Assembly (NCBI RefSeq): GCF_002736105.1
Contig: NZ_CP024123.1
Span: 1,356,001-1,420,000 of the forward strand
Source: Solibacillus sp. R5-41
GTDB lineage: Bacteria; Bacillota; Bacilli; Bacillales_A; Planococcaceae
DNA: 64,000 nt
Direction of reading: 5' to 3'
In this document: positions 1 through 9,340 of the stretch, piece by piece
Layout of the letters: each line of letters opens with the position of its first letter
Position numbering within the stretch: the stretch's first letter is position 1
Notes under the pieces: generated by a model
Database searches by the model: none
What the model was told of the DNA's origin: nothing
Seen by the model: only the letters and a program-made list of their open reading frames with translations
Translations under genes and position numbers: made by a program

Positions 1-48
1 AGAAACAAAATTCACTATAAATAATTATAAAAAAAGGAGATTTTCGCA

Positions 49-99
49 TTTACAAATCCTTAACAATTCGATTGAATGTAAATTTTGTTAAAGTTCAAA
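49..99 (+). promoter_or_regulatory. Possible PhoP-box-like repeat series
   Basis: Hexamers resembling the PhoP half-site recur with 11-12 base spacing: TTTACA at 49, TTAACA at 60, TTGAAT at 72, TTTTGT at 83 and TTCAAA at 94. Only the first two match the Bacillus consensus well. A Pho-regulon site would suit the phosphate transporter downstream. However, the best promoter for that transporter lies about 170 bases further on, so the site may serve a gene outside the window or be chance in AT-rich DNA. Confidence 0.2.
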
Positions 100-271
100 G
101 TCTATACGGTAATGGTCGTAATTTGTCGAAAACGTCATAAAATCGATTAATTGACGCGTTTTTTATTATAAATAAAAATGTTTAGTCGTTAATAAGTATT
201 AGAAACTGAACGGTTAGGGTATTCATTAGGTTACAGCAGTGTAAATTTTTTGTTAAGCGCATGAAAAGATA

Positions 272-301
272 TTGAAGAAAATGAAAAGTAGATGTTATGA
301 T
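272..301 (+). promoter_or_regulatory. SigA-type promoter for the DUF47-pit operon
   Basis: A TTGAAG -35 box (272-277) and a TATGAT -10 box (296-301) are separated by 18 bases, with a TG one base before the -10 (extended -10). It lies about 100 bases upstream of the first gene. Apart from this promoter and the weak PhoP-like series at 49-99, I see no gene in bases 1-399. Confidence 0.5.
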
Positions 302-399
302 AACTTAGGTTTTATCTTCGATCTGTAGAAAACATTTGCTGCGGTGAAAATAAAGAATCGGTATTATTAATCAAACAATTTTTTAGGAGGAAATCATCT

Positions 400-1020
400 A
401 TGTTTAGCTCAAGAAAACCAGATCCATTTTTCGAAGGATTATTAATTATAGCTAAAAATGTTCAACAAGGTGCAAACTATGCAAAGGAATCAACTATTTC
501 AAATGTTGCAGACCTAAAGCAAATTCAAATTAAGATGAAATCTTATGAAACAGCTGGAGATAAATTAATTCATGAACTAATTGTAAAATTAAATGAATCG
601 TTCATGACACCAATTGAGCGTGAAGATATTTTAGCACTTGCAATTAAACTAGATGACATTTTAGATGGAATTGAAAATACAATAGCGCATTTCGAAATGT
701 ATTCATTCACAGAAGTAAATGACTATATGCGTCAATTTGTTGATTATATTGCAAAAAGTTCAGATGAAGCAGTAAAAGCAATGGAATTATTAAATAAAAA
801 AGATTTACTTGGGATGCGCCAACATGCGATTTTAATAAAAGATTATGAACGTGAATGTGATGAAATTTTCCGTAAATCATTAACAGAGTTATTCCAAGTA
901 GAAAAAGATCCAATTCGATTAATTATGTTTAAAGACTTGTATGAGCAATTAGAGGACATTGCTGACCACTGTCAAAATGTAGCGAATACAATTGAATCAA
1001 TTATTATGCGTAATGCATAG
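400..1020 (+). CDS. DUF47 family PhoU-like protein, Pit accessory protein
   Basis: This 206-residue, mainly helical cytoplasmic protein belongs to the DUF47 (TIGR00153, PhoU-like) family. Members are nearly always encoded beside a Pit phosphate permease and probably modulate it. The family features seen are the N-terminal FFEGL stretch, long amphipathic helices with regularly spaced acidic residues, and the C-terminal DLYEQLEDIADHCQNVA helix typical of PhoU-like metal-binding bundles. The ATG at 400 follows AGGAGG at 385-390. The pit gene starts 17 bases after the stop, so the two are cotranscribed. The role as a Pit partner is inferred from family and context. Confidence 0.9.
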   Translation: MFSSRKPDPFFEGLLIIAKNVQQGANYAKESTISNVADLKQIQIKMKSYETAGDKLIHELIVKLNESFMTPIEREDILALAIKLDDILDGIENTIAHFEMYSFTEVNDYMRQFVDYIAKSSDEAVKAMELLNKKDLLGMRQHAILIKDYERECDEIFRKSLTELFQVEKDPIRLIMFKDLYEQLEDIADHCQNVANTIESIIMRNA

Positions 1021-1037
1021 GAATGAAGGAGTAAACT

Positions 1038-2054
1038 ATGGATACGTTATTAATTATTACCGTATTAGTTGTCATCTTTGCGTTAGCATTTGATTTTATT
1101 AACGGTTTCCACGATACTGCCAATGCGATTGCTACATCGGTATCGACACGTGCGTTAAAGCCGCGTCCTGCGATTTTGATGGCCGCAATAATGAACTTTG
1201 TTGGTGCAATTACGTTCGTTGGCGTAGCAAAAGCAGTCGCTTCTGGTATTGTTGACCCGTTCTCTTTAAATGCCTTTGAGGGAGATGTGACAGGGTCAGT
1301 CGTTATTTTAGCTGCTTTATGTTCAGCCATTACATGGAATTTATTAACTTGGTATTTTGGGATTCCGTCAAGTTCTTCTCATACGTTAATCGGTTCGATT
1401 GCGGGTGCAGCAGTAGCTTCTGCCGGTTTGGGTATATTAAATTACTCAGGTTTCTTTAAAATCTTACAAGCATTAATTATTTCGCCAATTTTGGCATTAT
1501 CACTTGGTTTTATTGTGATGAAAATTTTCAAATTTATTTTCCACCGTTCACCGCTTTATACAACAACGAAAGCGTTCCGATTAACTCAAATTGGTACAGC
1601 GGCGTTACAATCATTCACACATGGTACGAATGATGCGCAAAAAGCAATGGGGATTATTACAATGGCATTGATTGCTGCGAACTTGCAATCAACAGATGAG
1701 GTACAAGGCTGGGTTCGTTTCGCCTGTGCCCTAGCAATGGGGATTGGTACTTCGGTAGGTGGCTATAAAATCATCAAAACAGTTGGCGGTAAAATTATGA
1801 AAATCCGTCCTGTGAACGGTGTAGCAGCAGATTTAACTTCAGCCTCTATTATTTTTGGTGCAACGGTTATTGCTTTACCGGTATCCACGACACATGTTAT
1901 TTCTTCAGCTATTATGGGTGTAGGTGCAGCGCAACGCGTAAAAGGTGTAAAATGGGGTGTCGCACGTAAAATAGTAATCACGTGGTTCATTACATTACCG
2001 ATTTCTGCTTTGATGGCAGGGTTGTTTTACTTTTTATTAAATTTAATCTTTTAA
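1038..2054 (+). CDS. pit: PiT family inorganic phosphate transporter
   Basis: This 338-residue polytopic membrane protein is of the PiT type, a low-affinity metal-phosphate:proton symporter. The duplicated family signature is present in both halves: GFHDTANAIATSV near residue 20 and HGTNDAQKAMG near residue 195. Each lies in a membrane-embedded repeat. The SSSSHTLIGS and STTHVISSAIMG stretches are the other conserved loops. Length fits the bacterial subfamily. The ATG at 1038 follows a GAAGGAG site. The gene is the second of a two-gene operon with the DUF47 partner and is closed by a strong terminator. Confidence 0.95.
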   Translation: MDTLLIITVLVVIFALAFDFINGFHDTANAIATSVSTRALKPRPAILMAAIMNFVGAITFVGVAKAVASGIVDPFSLNAFEGDVTGSVVILAALCSAITWNLLTWYFGIPSSSSHTLIGSIAGAAVASAGLGILNYSGFFKILQALIISPILALSLGFIVMKIFKFIFHRSPLYTTTKAFRLTQIGTAALQSFTHGTNDAQKAMGIITMALIAANLQSTDEVQGWVRFACALAMGIGTSVGGYKIIKTVGGKIMKIRPVNGVAADLTSASIIFGATVIALPVSTTHVISSAIMGVGAAQRVKGVKWGVARKIVITWFITLPISALMAGLFYFLLNLIF

Positions 2055-2061
2055 TTAATAA

Positions 2062-2099
2062 AATGAGGTTGTCCGTGTGTAGGACAACCTCATTTTTTT
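2062..2099. terminator. Bidirectional intrinsic terminator between pit and protease gene
   Basis: A perfect 13-base stem (2062-2074 with 2082-2094) has a 7-base loop and T-runs on both sides. It sits between two convergent genes and can stop transcription from either. Confidence 0.9.
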
Positions 2100-2136
2100 G
2101 CCGTTTTTGCGGGGGGATCGATCAATTTCAAATGAG

Positions 2137-2952
2137 CTATGGTAGAAATGCCGAAAAATTTTCGTGTACGGATTCAATCGGAATAAATAAACCGACCTTC
2201 CCGTAAGGATCTCGTTTACCGGTAGCAAATACGACACCAATGACTTCACCTGCCTCATTAATGACAGGGCTGCCGCTATTTCCTTTATAAACAGGCGCGT
2301 CCATCATAATCACGTCTGTGTCGATTGAGGAAGCGACGGTATAGTCTAATAATTTGCCTTCATTGGCAATGCCGCTAAAATACAGTGGATTTCCGATGAA
2401 ATAAACATGCTCCTCTGCTTCAAATTGACTCGATTTCGCAAGCTTCAAATGTGGAAGTTCTTCCCCCTCTATTTTTAATAGTGCTAAATCAAATTGCTCG
2501 TAGGCATCTAAAACATTGGCCTCGTAAATTTGTCCATCAGGAAATGTGACACTAATCGTTAAAGCCTCATCAATTACATGTTCATTCGTTAATATATAAC
2601 CATCTGAGGAAATGGCAAAGCCCGTTCCTTTACTATCTTGTGTATTAATCGTTACAACGGCTTTTTTATATGTTTGAATTGTTTCTTGTCCAGACAAATG
2701 ACTGGAAACTCGTAAAAAATCAATCGCTGGAATGGAGTACATATTGAAGATAATCGCAAATGTATTAAAAACGAGTGAAAGGGCAATGAGCCAAACAATG
2801 ATCCGTACAATCGGTTTTTGCTTTTTTGGTTTTTGGTATGTTGAGTTTAATCGTTGTTCTCGTGCCTGTGCAAGTGCTTTTTCTTGTTCTTCTAACACGA
2901 GTTCTAAAAATTCCTCTTCTGTCAGTTCTTCTTGTTTTGGGTTTTCATTCAT
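2137..2952 (-). CDS. Membrane-anchored trypsin-like serine protease
   Basis: The protein has 271 residues from an ATG at 2952 preceded by GGAGGG. A longer reading frame to 3006 has no good ribosome site. An acidic, Glu-rich cytoplasmic N-terminus of about 45 residues is followed by one membrane segment (about 48-70) and an extracytoplasmic chymotrypsin-fold domain. The catalytic triad is visible: His in TNEHVID, Asp in FDLALLKI and Ser in GNSGSPV. No PDZ domain follows, so it is shorter than HtrA/DegP. The fold and catalytic residues indicate a protease of the HtrA/YyxA type without PDZ. The substrate is unknown. Confidence 0.85.
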   Translation of the reverse strand: MNENPKQEELTEEEFLELVLEEQEKALAQAREQRLNSTYQKPKKQKPIVRIIVWLIALSLVFNTFAIIFNMYSIPAIDFLRVSSHLSGQETIQTYKKAVVTINTQDSKGTGFAISSDGYILTNEHVIDEALTISVTFPDGQIYEANVLDAYEQFDLALLKIEGEELPHLKLAKSSQFEAEEHVYFIGNPLYFSGIANEGKLLDYTVASSIDTDVIMMDAPVYKGNSGSPVINEAGEVIGVVFATGKRDPYGKVGLFIPIESVHENFSAFLP

Positions 2953-3124
2953 CAAATTCCCTCCAGTTAGTACTAGTTTAGCAAATGTGTGATGAAATTG
3001 TGTCAAAAGATTTGTGAAACTTTTTTTGTGAAAAAAAGTATGTGAAAAAAATCTTATTACGATTTGAAAAATACTTCGTGCAATGAATCACAAATTCGAC
3101 AGTGTGAAACAAGGATTTTGAAAA

Positions 3125-3138
3125 TGATAGCACTTTCA
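3125..3138. promoter_or_regulatory. Weak cre-like site upstream of malic enzyme
   Basis: TGATAGCACTTTCA matches the catabolite-responsive consensus at its centre but has several arm mismatches. It is about 200 bases before the malic enzyme start. The rest of the 2953-3344 gap is AT-rich and shows no gene. Confidence 0.2.
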
Positions 3139-3344
3139 TTTATTATTCTAAAATAATAGATTGTGTATGTTTTAACAAACCATCCCGTTGATTTTAAAAT
3201 GTATGAATCGTTGGTGTTGTAGGGTTTATAGGGATATTTAGTGGTAAAAACTAAAAAAAGAATGTTATCGTTGACAAACAATGCGTAAACGAATAACATA
3301 CATAATTATAAAGAAAATACGAAAACTTGAAAGGGATGATTCAT

Positions 3345-4559
3345 ATGGATTTAATGAAAAAATCACTTGAAATGCACGAACATTTTGGAGGAAAGATGGA
3401 AATTCGTTCGAAAGTTCCCGTTGAAGATAAATATGACTTGAGCTTAGCTTACTCACCTGGAGTTGCGGCACCTTGCTTAGAAATTGAGAAAAATCCGTCA
3501 GCTGTGTATGACTATACGATAAAAGGCAATTTAGTAGCCGTTGTTACGGATGGAACAGCTGTATTAGGGCTAGGGGATATTGGACCTGAGGCAGCATTAC
3601 CGGTAATGGAGGGGAAGGCGTTATTACTAAAACGTTTTGCCAATGTTGATGCAGTACCAGTGTGCTTAGCAACGAAAGATGTAGATCAAATTGTGCAAAT
3701 AGTCAAGGCGATTTCACCTACATATGGTGGGATTAATTTAGAGGATATTTCTGCGCCACGTTGCTTTGAAATTGAGGACCGCTTACGTGCAGAATGCAAT
3801 ATTCCCGTGTTTCATGATGATCAACATGGTACTGCCATTGTAGTAGGGGCTGGGTTGATTAATGCGGTAAAACTTGTGAAGAAAAATGTGAAGGATATGA
3901 AGGTTGTTATTAATGGTGCGGGCGCGGCAGGCATTGCGATTTTACGTATATTAATCCAAATGGGTTATACAAATGTCATCATGTGTGATACAAAAGGCAT
4001 CATCTATGAAGGGCGCAAAGAGGGAATGAACCCGATAAAAGACCAAGTAGCAAACTTAACAAATCCGTATCAATTACGTGGTAGCTTAAGTGATGCATTA
4101 GTCGGAGCGGATGTATTTATCGGTGTATCTGTAGCTGATATTTTAACAGAGTCGAATATTCAATCGATGGCAGCTGATCCGATTATTTTTGCCCTAGCGA
4201 ACCCTAATCCAGAAGTAACACCAGAAAATGCGAAAAAATGGGGGGCCCGAATTATTGGAACAGGACGCTCGGATCATGCGAATCAAATCAATAATTTGTT
4301 AGCATTCCCAGGAATTTTCCGTGGTGCATTAGACGTTCGTGCGACAGATATAAATGAAACGATGAAGTTAGCCGCGGTAGAAGCGATTGCATCATTAGTA
4401 ACGGAAGAAGAACTCCACGAAGACTTTATTGTGCCAAGCTCAATGGATGAAAGAGTGGCTGGTGTCGTTGCAAAAGCAGTTGGTTCAGCTGCGATAGAAT
4501 CGGGTGTATCTGTTTTATTCCAACAGTCGGATGTAGTCAAACAAACTTTCGTAATTTAA
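3345..4559 (+). CDS. NAD(P)-dependent malic enzyme
   Basis: This 404-residue enzyme oxidatively decarboxylates malate to pyruvate in the cytoplasm, linking the TCA cycle with pyruvate metabolism. The malic enzyme N-terminal domain carries [12 protein letters not shown] and [18 protein letters not shown]. The catalytic metal region [14 protein letters not shown] and FHDDQHGTA follow, then the Rossmann motif GAGAAGIAI near residue 195. It resembles Bacillus YtsJ in length and motifs. I chose the ATG at 3345, nine bases after AAGGG; the frame is open back to a TTG at 3327. The gene stands alone, convergent with pepF. Cofactor preference cannot be read from the sequence. Confidence 0.92.
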   Translation: MDLMKKSLEMHEHFGGKMEIRSKVPVEDKYDLSLAYSPGVAAPCLEIEKNPSAVYDYTIKGNLVAVVTDGTAVLGLGDIGPEAALPVMEGKALLLKRFANVDAVPVCLATKDVDQIVQIVKAISPTYGGINLEDISAPRCFEIEDRLRAECNIPVFHDDQHGTAIVVGAGLINAVKLVKKNVKDMKVVINGAGAAGIAILRILIQMGYTNVIMCDTKGIIYEGRKEGMNPIKDQVANLTNPYQLRGSLSDALVGADVFIGVSVADILTESNIQSMAADPIIFALANPNPEVTPENAKKWGARIIGTGRSDHANQINNLLAFPGIFRGALDVRATDINETMKLAAVEAIASLVTEEELHEDFIVPSSMDERVAGVVAKAVGSAAIESGVSVLFQQSDVVKQTFVI

Positions 4560-4572
4560 GAAAAATAAAATA

Positions 4573-4610
4573 GCATTACACAACGTAAAATACGAAGTGT
4601 AATGCTTCTT
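4573..4610. terminator. Stem-loop between convergent malic enzyme and pepF
   Basis: A 9-base perfect stem (4573-4581 with 4597-4605) has a 15-base loop and a short T-rich tail. It is a weak intrinsic terminator by appearance, in the right place for both genes. Confidence 0.5.
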
Positions 4611-4615
4611 TGAAT

Positions 4616-6421
4616 TTATGAAAGAACCAATTCTTCCGTCAACTGCTCTAATTGTGTGATCATGTCACCGATAAATGCAATCGTGTCACGCAATGGCTTT
4701 TCCGTTGTAATATCCACACCAGCCATTTTTGCAAGCTCAATCGGTGATTTTGTTCCACCTGATTTTAGTACTTCAATCCAATCAGCCACTGCATTTTCAT
4801 CGCCATTTAAAATACGTTGCGACACTTGTGTAGAAATCGTTAAACCAGCTGAGTACGTATATGGATAGAGCCCCATATAGTAGTGCGGTTGGCGCATCCA
4901 AGTTAGCTCGGCACCTTCATTCACTTGAACCGAATCCCCCCAGAATTGCTCTAATACTTCACGCTTTAATTCGTTTAACTTTGGTGCATTCACATTTCCG
5001 CCTGCATCAATCACTTCATACACTTTGCGTTGGTATGCTGCCTCAAGTAAATGCGTAACAAAATTATGATAATAAGTACGACTAATAATTGTTGAAATGA
5101 CCCAGCGTTTAAAGCGAGGATCCGTAGAATTTTTTAATAAATGGTTCGCCATCAGCATTTCATTCATCGTTGAAGGTGCTTCGATGAAATATAAAGATGG
5201 GCGTGCGTTAAAAATATTTTGTGCTTCATTTGATAAATAGAAGTGACCGGCATGGCCAAGTTCATGAGCAAGTACAAACACTTCATTCATTCGACTCGTC
5301 CATGAAATTAAAATGTAAGGATGCACACCATAAGGACTTGAGCAAAAGGCACCCGTAGATTTCCCTGCATTTTGAGCAAAGTCAATCCAACGCTCATCAA
5401 ACGAACGATCCAGCATATTGCTATAATCCTCGCCCATGACAGCTAAGCCTTCCTTCATATATTGACGGGATTGTTCCACTGTAATTTTTGGCTCAAATGA
5501 CGGGTCTAAGGAAATCTTTAAATCCGCAAACGTCATTTGGTCAAGTTGATGTGTTTTTTGTAAAAGCTTTGCGTAACGGCGCATATGTGGAGCAAGCTCA
5601 TTCATAATTAAATCAATTTGACGGTCATATAGCGTACGATCGACTTCTTGAGACTGAAGTAATGAATCAAAAATCGTAGGAAAGCCGCGTAAATCTGATT
5701 TCGTTTTCTCCATTTTTAAATGGGTATTATATGTTTTGGCTGTTGTATGTTGATAATCACTTAATTTCTTGTAGAAAGCATCGAATGCAGCGCGACGTTT
5801 TGCTGTATCTGCTTCTAGCTCCCAGTCGCCCTCGAATGAATTATAGCTCAGTGGGAATTGATCACCGTTTACTTCGAAATGAGGGAAATTCATATCAACT
5901 AGCTTCGTCGTATTGTAAAGTTCATACGGAGCGCTAAACGATGCACCGAATGCTGCCAACGCTTTTTCAGCTTCTGGATGCAATTGATACGGCTTTTGAA
6001 TAAGTAGCTTTTCAATATAATTTGCAAAAGCAGGCTCTAATTCCTGTGCTTCTTTTAAAATAGCTTCATCTAATGCAAGTAAATCACTTTTTACGAATGA
6101 TAGCTTCGTTGCAATAGTAGCAGCAAGTTGCCCAACTTTTGCAGCGCGCATTTGATGGTCGGAGTTTGTTTGTTCTACGCTTAGTGAAAGGTTTGCGTAT
6201 GTCCCAATCTTCACTAATTTTTTGTTCATCATTTCATTTGTTGCGATGGCCTTCACGACACCGTGGGCATCCGTAATGTTACCTGTTAATTCAGTAACGG
6301 CTTGATCCACAAATGTTTCTACCTCATTAATTGCATCTTCAAAGGCTTGCTCACTGTTAAAAATATCCGCTAAATTCCAAGTTTCATCAATAGCTACTTC
6401 ATTACGTTGAATCATTGACAT
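4616..6421 (-). CDS. pepF: Oligoendopeptidase F (M3 family metallopeptidase)
   Basis: This 601-residue cytoplasmic zinc peptidase cuts short peptides and belongs to family M3B. The zinc motif HELGH is present in VLAHELGHAGHFYLS near residue 385. Downstream are the conserved EAPSTMNEM (third zinc ligand) and the C-terminal Y-x-G-L-Y-P-Y-T-Y-S-A-G substrate-binding region. Length is typical of PepF. The ATG at 6421 follows AGGAGGG by a normal spacing. The gene is monocistronic and convergent with malic enzyme. Confidence 0.95.
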   Translation of the reverse strand: MSMIQRNEVAIDETWNLADIFNSEQAFEDAINEVETFVDQAVTELTGNITDAHGVVKAIATNEMMNKKLVKIGTYANLSLSVEQTNSDHQMRAAKVGQLAATIATKLSFVKSDLLALDEAILKEAQELEPAFANYIEKLLIQKPYQLHPEAEKALAAFGASFSAPYELYNTTKLVDMNFPHFEVNGDQFPLSYNSFEGDWELEADTAKRRAAFDAFYKKLSDYQHTTAKTYNTHLKMEKTKSDLRGFPTIFDSLLQSQEVDRTLYDRQIDLIMNELAPHMRRYAKLLQKTHQLDQMTFADLKISLDPSFEPKITVEQSRQYMKEGLAVMGEDYSNMLDRSFDERWIDFAQNAGKSTGAFCSSPYGVHPYILISWTSRMNEVFVLAHELGHAGHFYLSNEAQNIFNARPSLYFIEAPSTMNEMLMANHLLKNSTDPRFKRWVISTIISRTYYHNFVTHLLEAAYQRKVYEVIDAGGNVNAPKLNELKREVLEQFWGDSVQVNEGAELTWMRQPHYYMGLYPYTYSAGLTISTQVSQRILNGDENAVADWIEVLKSGGTKSPIELAKMAGVDITTEKPLRDTIAFIGDMITQLEQLTEELVLS

Positions 6422-6606
6422 GTTTCATTCCCTCCTAATATTCCGATGTTCGAAGTAAATAATAACATATTTCTGAATATTTTGGAAGATAACATTTCTG
6501 AAAATTGGTAAATAGGGAAGTAGGTATGTATTCGCAAAATAATGTCCATAACTTGGGTATTATTTGGTAAGATAATAAGAAAAAACTGGATGAATAGGGT
6601 GATGTT

Positions 6607-7458
6607 GTGGAGAAAATCGAGAATTGTAGCCTTATATTAGAAGGTGGGACATTTCGTACGGTGTATACTGCAGGTGTTTTAGATGCCTTGATGAAAGAAG
6701 AAATATATATGCCTTATATCGCGGCAATTTCAGCAGGTGCGATTAATGCGGTATCCTATATGTCCAAACAGCCGGAGCGTACATTACGTGTTTTAACGAC
6801 GTATCGAAATGACCCTCGCTATATGGGTATTCGCAATATTATAAAGGAAAAAAGTATTTTTGGTTTAGACTTCGCTTATAATGTTGTGCCAAATGAACTG
6901 GAAATCTTCGACTGGAATGCTTATTATCACTATCCTGGTGAGGTGGAATTTGGAGTAACAAATGCGTACACTGGAAAAGTAGAGTATAAAGATGCTTTCC
7001 AAATGACAAAAAACTGCGATATTTTACAAGCAACTTGTGCGATTCCGGTTCTATTTCCTGAAATAAAAATCGGCAATGCCCCTTATTATGATGGAGGATT
7101 GGCCGATCCGATTCCGATTAATCGCGCTATTGAAAAAGGCTTCCACAAGCATTTAATTGTACTGACAAGGGAGCCGGGTTATATAAAGGAAGCTTCGAAA
7201 ACAAGTCAAATTACAATGCAACTATTCAAAAAGCGTTACCCAAGAATGGCTGCGGCATTGAATAACCGTGTAGATCGGTATAATGAAACATTAAATCAAA
7301 TTTCCGAAATCGAACAGCAGGGCAATGCCTTTATTTTCAAGCCGGAAAATGCATTGAGAAGCTTTGAAAGTAAAATTGACCAAATGAAAATGAATTATGA
7401 AATGGGTTATGAACAAGCGACGAAAAGAATGCATGAATTGAAGGGCTTTTTGGTTTAG
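6607..7458 (+). CDS. Patatin-like phospholipase
   Basis: This 283-residue patatin-fold lipid acyl hydrolase has a Ser-Asp dyad: the nucleophile elbow ISAGAIN (G/A-x-S-x-G type) near residue 42 and Asp in YYDGGLADPIPI near residue 160. The oxyanion stretch is EGGTFR rather than the usual GGGxxG, as in the bacterial YjjU/RssA-like branch. There is no signal peptide, so it is probably cytoplasmic. The GTG start at 6607 follows AGGGTGAT; no in-frame ATG lies close by. The physiological substrate is unknown. Confidence 0.85.
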   Translation: MEKIENCSLILEGGTFRTVYTAGVLDALMKEEIYMPYIAAISAGAINAVSYMSKQPERTLRVLTTYRNDPRYMGIRNIIKEKSIFGLDFAYNVVPNELEIFDWNAYYHYPGEVEFGVTNAYTGKVEYKDAFQMTKNCDILQATCAIPVLFPEIKIGNAPYYDGGLADPIPINRAIEKGFHKHLIVLTREPGYIKEASKTSQITMQLFKKRYPRMAAALNNRVDRYNETLNQISEIEQQGNAFIFKPENALRSFESKIDQMKMNYEMGYEQATKRMHELKGFLV

Positions 7459-7469
7459 GAGGCGTAGTT

Positions 7470-7547
7470 TTGGAAGACATTTTAAATAATGAATCATTTA
7501 TAGTAAGAACGCCAACTGGACCAATCTTACATGAGCGAAGGAAATAG
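7470..7547 (+). CDS. Possible 25-residue peptide downstream of the patatin gene
   Basis: A short frame starts with TTG at 7470 behind an AGGAGG that overlaps the end of the patatin gene. It ends just before a strong terminator. The product would be a charged 25-residue peptide ending HERRK. The strong ribosome site and position suggest translational coupling. No family is recognised, and it may equally be a remnant. Confidence 0.3.
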   Translation: MEDILNNESFIVRTPTGPILHERRK

Positions 7548-7558
7548 AATTCTAATGT

Positions 7559-7603
7559 AAAAGACTGTTCTTGAAGTAAAATTCTAGAACAGTCTTTTGT
7601 TTA
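7559..7603. terminator. Intrinsic terminator after patatin / signal peptidase genes
   Basis: A 13-base perfect stem (7559-7571 with 7586-7598) has a partly paired loop and T-rich ends on both sides. It separates convergent genes. Confidence 0.85.
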
Positions 7604-7618
7604 TATTTCTTAAACTAA

Positions 7619-8179
7619 TTATTTTACAATTCCAAAATGATCAAATGGATAAAATCGAATGTTCGCTTTACCAATTACTGTATCCATCGAAATTAACCCA
7701 ACTGCTGGATTTCGGCTATCATTACTAAACCGTCGATTATCACCTAACACGAATAAATAGCCATCAGGAATTGTTGAAACATTCGTTAACTCCTCAAGTG
7801 TAAAATCCTGTGTCAAAGTACCGTTATCAATTAATTGCTCTTTATAAGCGTTTAAATAAGGTTCGTCATAAGGGTTACCATTTATGTACAGCACATCATC
7901 TTTGTAAGCGATATGGTCACCAGGTAAGCCGATAATTCGTTTAATATAATCTTTCTCTTCCGTAGCTTTAAAAACAATGACATCAAAACGTTCTAAACCA
8001 GAGATTTGTTTGCCAATAATATTTACCACGACTCTATCCCCATCTTCATATGTAGGCATCATTGAAGCCCCACTTACAAGAGTTGGTGTGAAAATGAATG
8101 TCCGAATAGCTATGACAAAAACAACCGCGATAACAATAGCTTTTAACCATTCCATTAATTCACTTTTTTCTTTTTGCAA
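7619..8179 (-). CDS. lepB: Type I signal peptidase
   Basis: This 186-residue membrane protease removes signal peptides on the outer face of the membrane. One N-terminal membrane anchor (about 12-30) is followed by box B SGASMMPTYEDGDRVVVN, which holds the catalytic Ser. Next come the catalytic Lys in DYIKRIIGLPGD and the GDNR box, with the SRNPAVG stretch after it. Length and single anchor match the Bacillus SipS/SipT type. The start is TTG at 8179 behind GGAGGG. The gene stands alone. Confidence 0.95.
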   Translation of the reverse strand: MQKEKSELMEWLKAIVIAVVFVIAIRTFIFTPTLVSGASMMPTYEDGDRVVVNIIGKQISGLERFDVIVFKATEEKDYIKRIIGLPGDHIAYKDDVLYINGNPYDEPYLNAYKEQLIDNGTLTQDFTLEELTNVSTIPDGYLFVLGDNRRFSNDSRNPAVGLISMDTVIGKANIRFYPFDHFGIVK

Positions 8180-8230
8180 GGTTAATCCCTCCGTATCAGT
8201 CTGATTTTTTCAACAAGTAACAAAATTATG

Positions 8231-8977
8231 TTACTTGCAATACAATTTTAAAGCATTTGTATACATTATATTTTCAACAGCCTTTTCATCAAATAGATGC
8301 TGAATTAATTCAATATCCGTATCTTCAAAAGGTCTTTTCGCTCTTGTTGATGGCAAATCTGTGCCAAACATTAGTGCATTAGGATTTGTTTTATAGATGG
8401 ATTTTAGTGCGTTTTCCACATTTAGTTCCACGCGCCCAAAACCTGTTGCTTTAATGTGTACTCCTTTATCAACTAAATTTAACAAGTGTGGTAATCCTTC
8501 TTCAGACATACCTAAATGGTCAATTGAAATAGCAGGTAATTTTTCAATGATTGAGGAAATTTCAGGTAATTCTTTTGCATCAATATAAAGTTCACTATGC
8601 CACCCAACCAAATCATAAACTCTTCTTGCAAAGTAATCGAGCTTTGATAAATTTTCTGAGCCGCCACGTTTAATATTGAATCGTAATGCTCTCACCCCAT
8701 GTGTATGTAAGTTTAAAATTGCATCATCCGTCACTGTAAAGGGTAATTGAGTAACTCCATAAAATGTTGGACCCAGTTGTTTAAGTGCCTTCAATAAGTA
8801 TTCCTGGTCAAATCCTTGAAAAGACCCGGATACAATCGCTCCACCTAATATATTCAAGTGAGCCGTTTCCTGTTGATATTTTGAGACAATGTAGCTTGGT
8901 GGTGTATATCCTTGATTCTCGATTATTGGAAAAGCAAAATCAATAATATGAAAGTGCGCATCAAATATCTTCATCAT
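8231..8977 (-). CDS. Amidohydrolase family metal-dependent hydrolase (TIM barrel)
   Basis: This 248-residue protein is of the amidohydrolase-2 type. The metal-binding DAHFHIID is at the N-terminus, SIDHLGM is near residue 143 and the active-site Asp lies in FGTDLPSTR near residue 207. Family members hydrolyse or decarboxylate small cyclic or aromatic acids and lactones. The specific substrate cannot be told. Two ATG codons (8977 and 8974) follow GGAAGG. The gene stands alone, with a repeat-rich gap upstream. Confidence 0.8.
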   Translation of the reverse strand: MMKIFDAHFHIIDFAFPIIENQGYTPPSYIVSKYQQETAHLNILGGAIVSGSFQGFDQEYLLKALKQLGPTFYGVTQLPFTVTDDAILNLHTHGVRALRFNIKRGGSENLSKLDYFARRVYDLVGWHSELYIDAKELPEISSIIEKLPAISIDHLGMSEEGLPHLLNLVDKGVHIKATGFGRVELNVENALKSIYKTNPNALMFGTDLPSTRAKRPFEDTDIELIQHLFDEKAVENIMYTNALKLYCK

Positions 8978-9091
8978 TTTTCATCCTTCCTTTCCTTAAA
9001 TATATCAGATGAATGAAGCTTTATCGAAATAGAAGTTTTAAAAATCTGATTTCTCGAAATAAAAACACAAAATAAACATGCGACTGTATGA

Positions 9092-9223
9092 ATGCTGAGT
9101 TATGGTCAAAGGCTGTTAATTGTATGCATCTGTGGCGGGATAATTTTATCGTATTCAATTGTAGATGCTAAAGAAAGCGATATACATAACTTGTTAAAAA
9201 CAGAAGATTTTTTTGGTATATAA
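9092..9223 (+). CDS. Possible 43-residue membrane/secreted small protein
   Basis: An ATG frame of 43 codons encodes a hydrophobic segment (LLIVCICGGIILSYSIV) followed by a charged tail. It looks like a signal or anchor peptide, or the 5' fragment of a secreted protein. There is no convincing ribosome site, so it may be a decayed gene end. Confidence 0.2.
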   Translation: MLSYGQRLLIVCICGGIILSYSIVDAKESDIHNLLKTEDFFGI

Positions 9224-9275
9224 TGACAATTGAGGGGGATGCAATTATACTTAATTCAATAAAGAATAAGGAGAG

Positions 9276-9335
9276 ATGAATATGAAAAGCAAAACAGTTA
9301 CTTTAAACATCAAATCGGAGGGTATGTTGGATTAA
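9276..9335 (+). pseudogene. Possible gene start cut short next to a repeat element
   Basis: A 19-codon frame (MNMKSKTVTLNIKSEGMLD) has an excellent AAGGAGAG ribosome site but stops six bases before a palindromic repeat begins. The good initiation signal with an abrupt end suggests the 5' remnant of a gene interrupted by the repeat or by a deletion. The family is not recognised. Confidence 0.25.
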
Positions 9336-9340
9336 TTAAA

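Noticed and set aside
1004-1330. Long open frame opposite the start of pit
   Set aside because: It is antisense to a clear transporter gene, has no ribosome site and no recognisable domain. It is a codon shadow, like most antisense frames here (for example 9971-10345, 13295-13645, 57551-57946).
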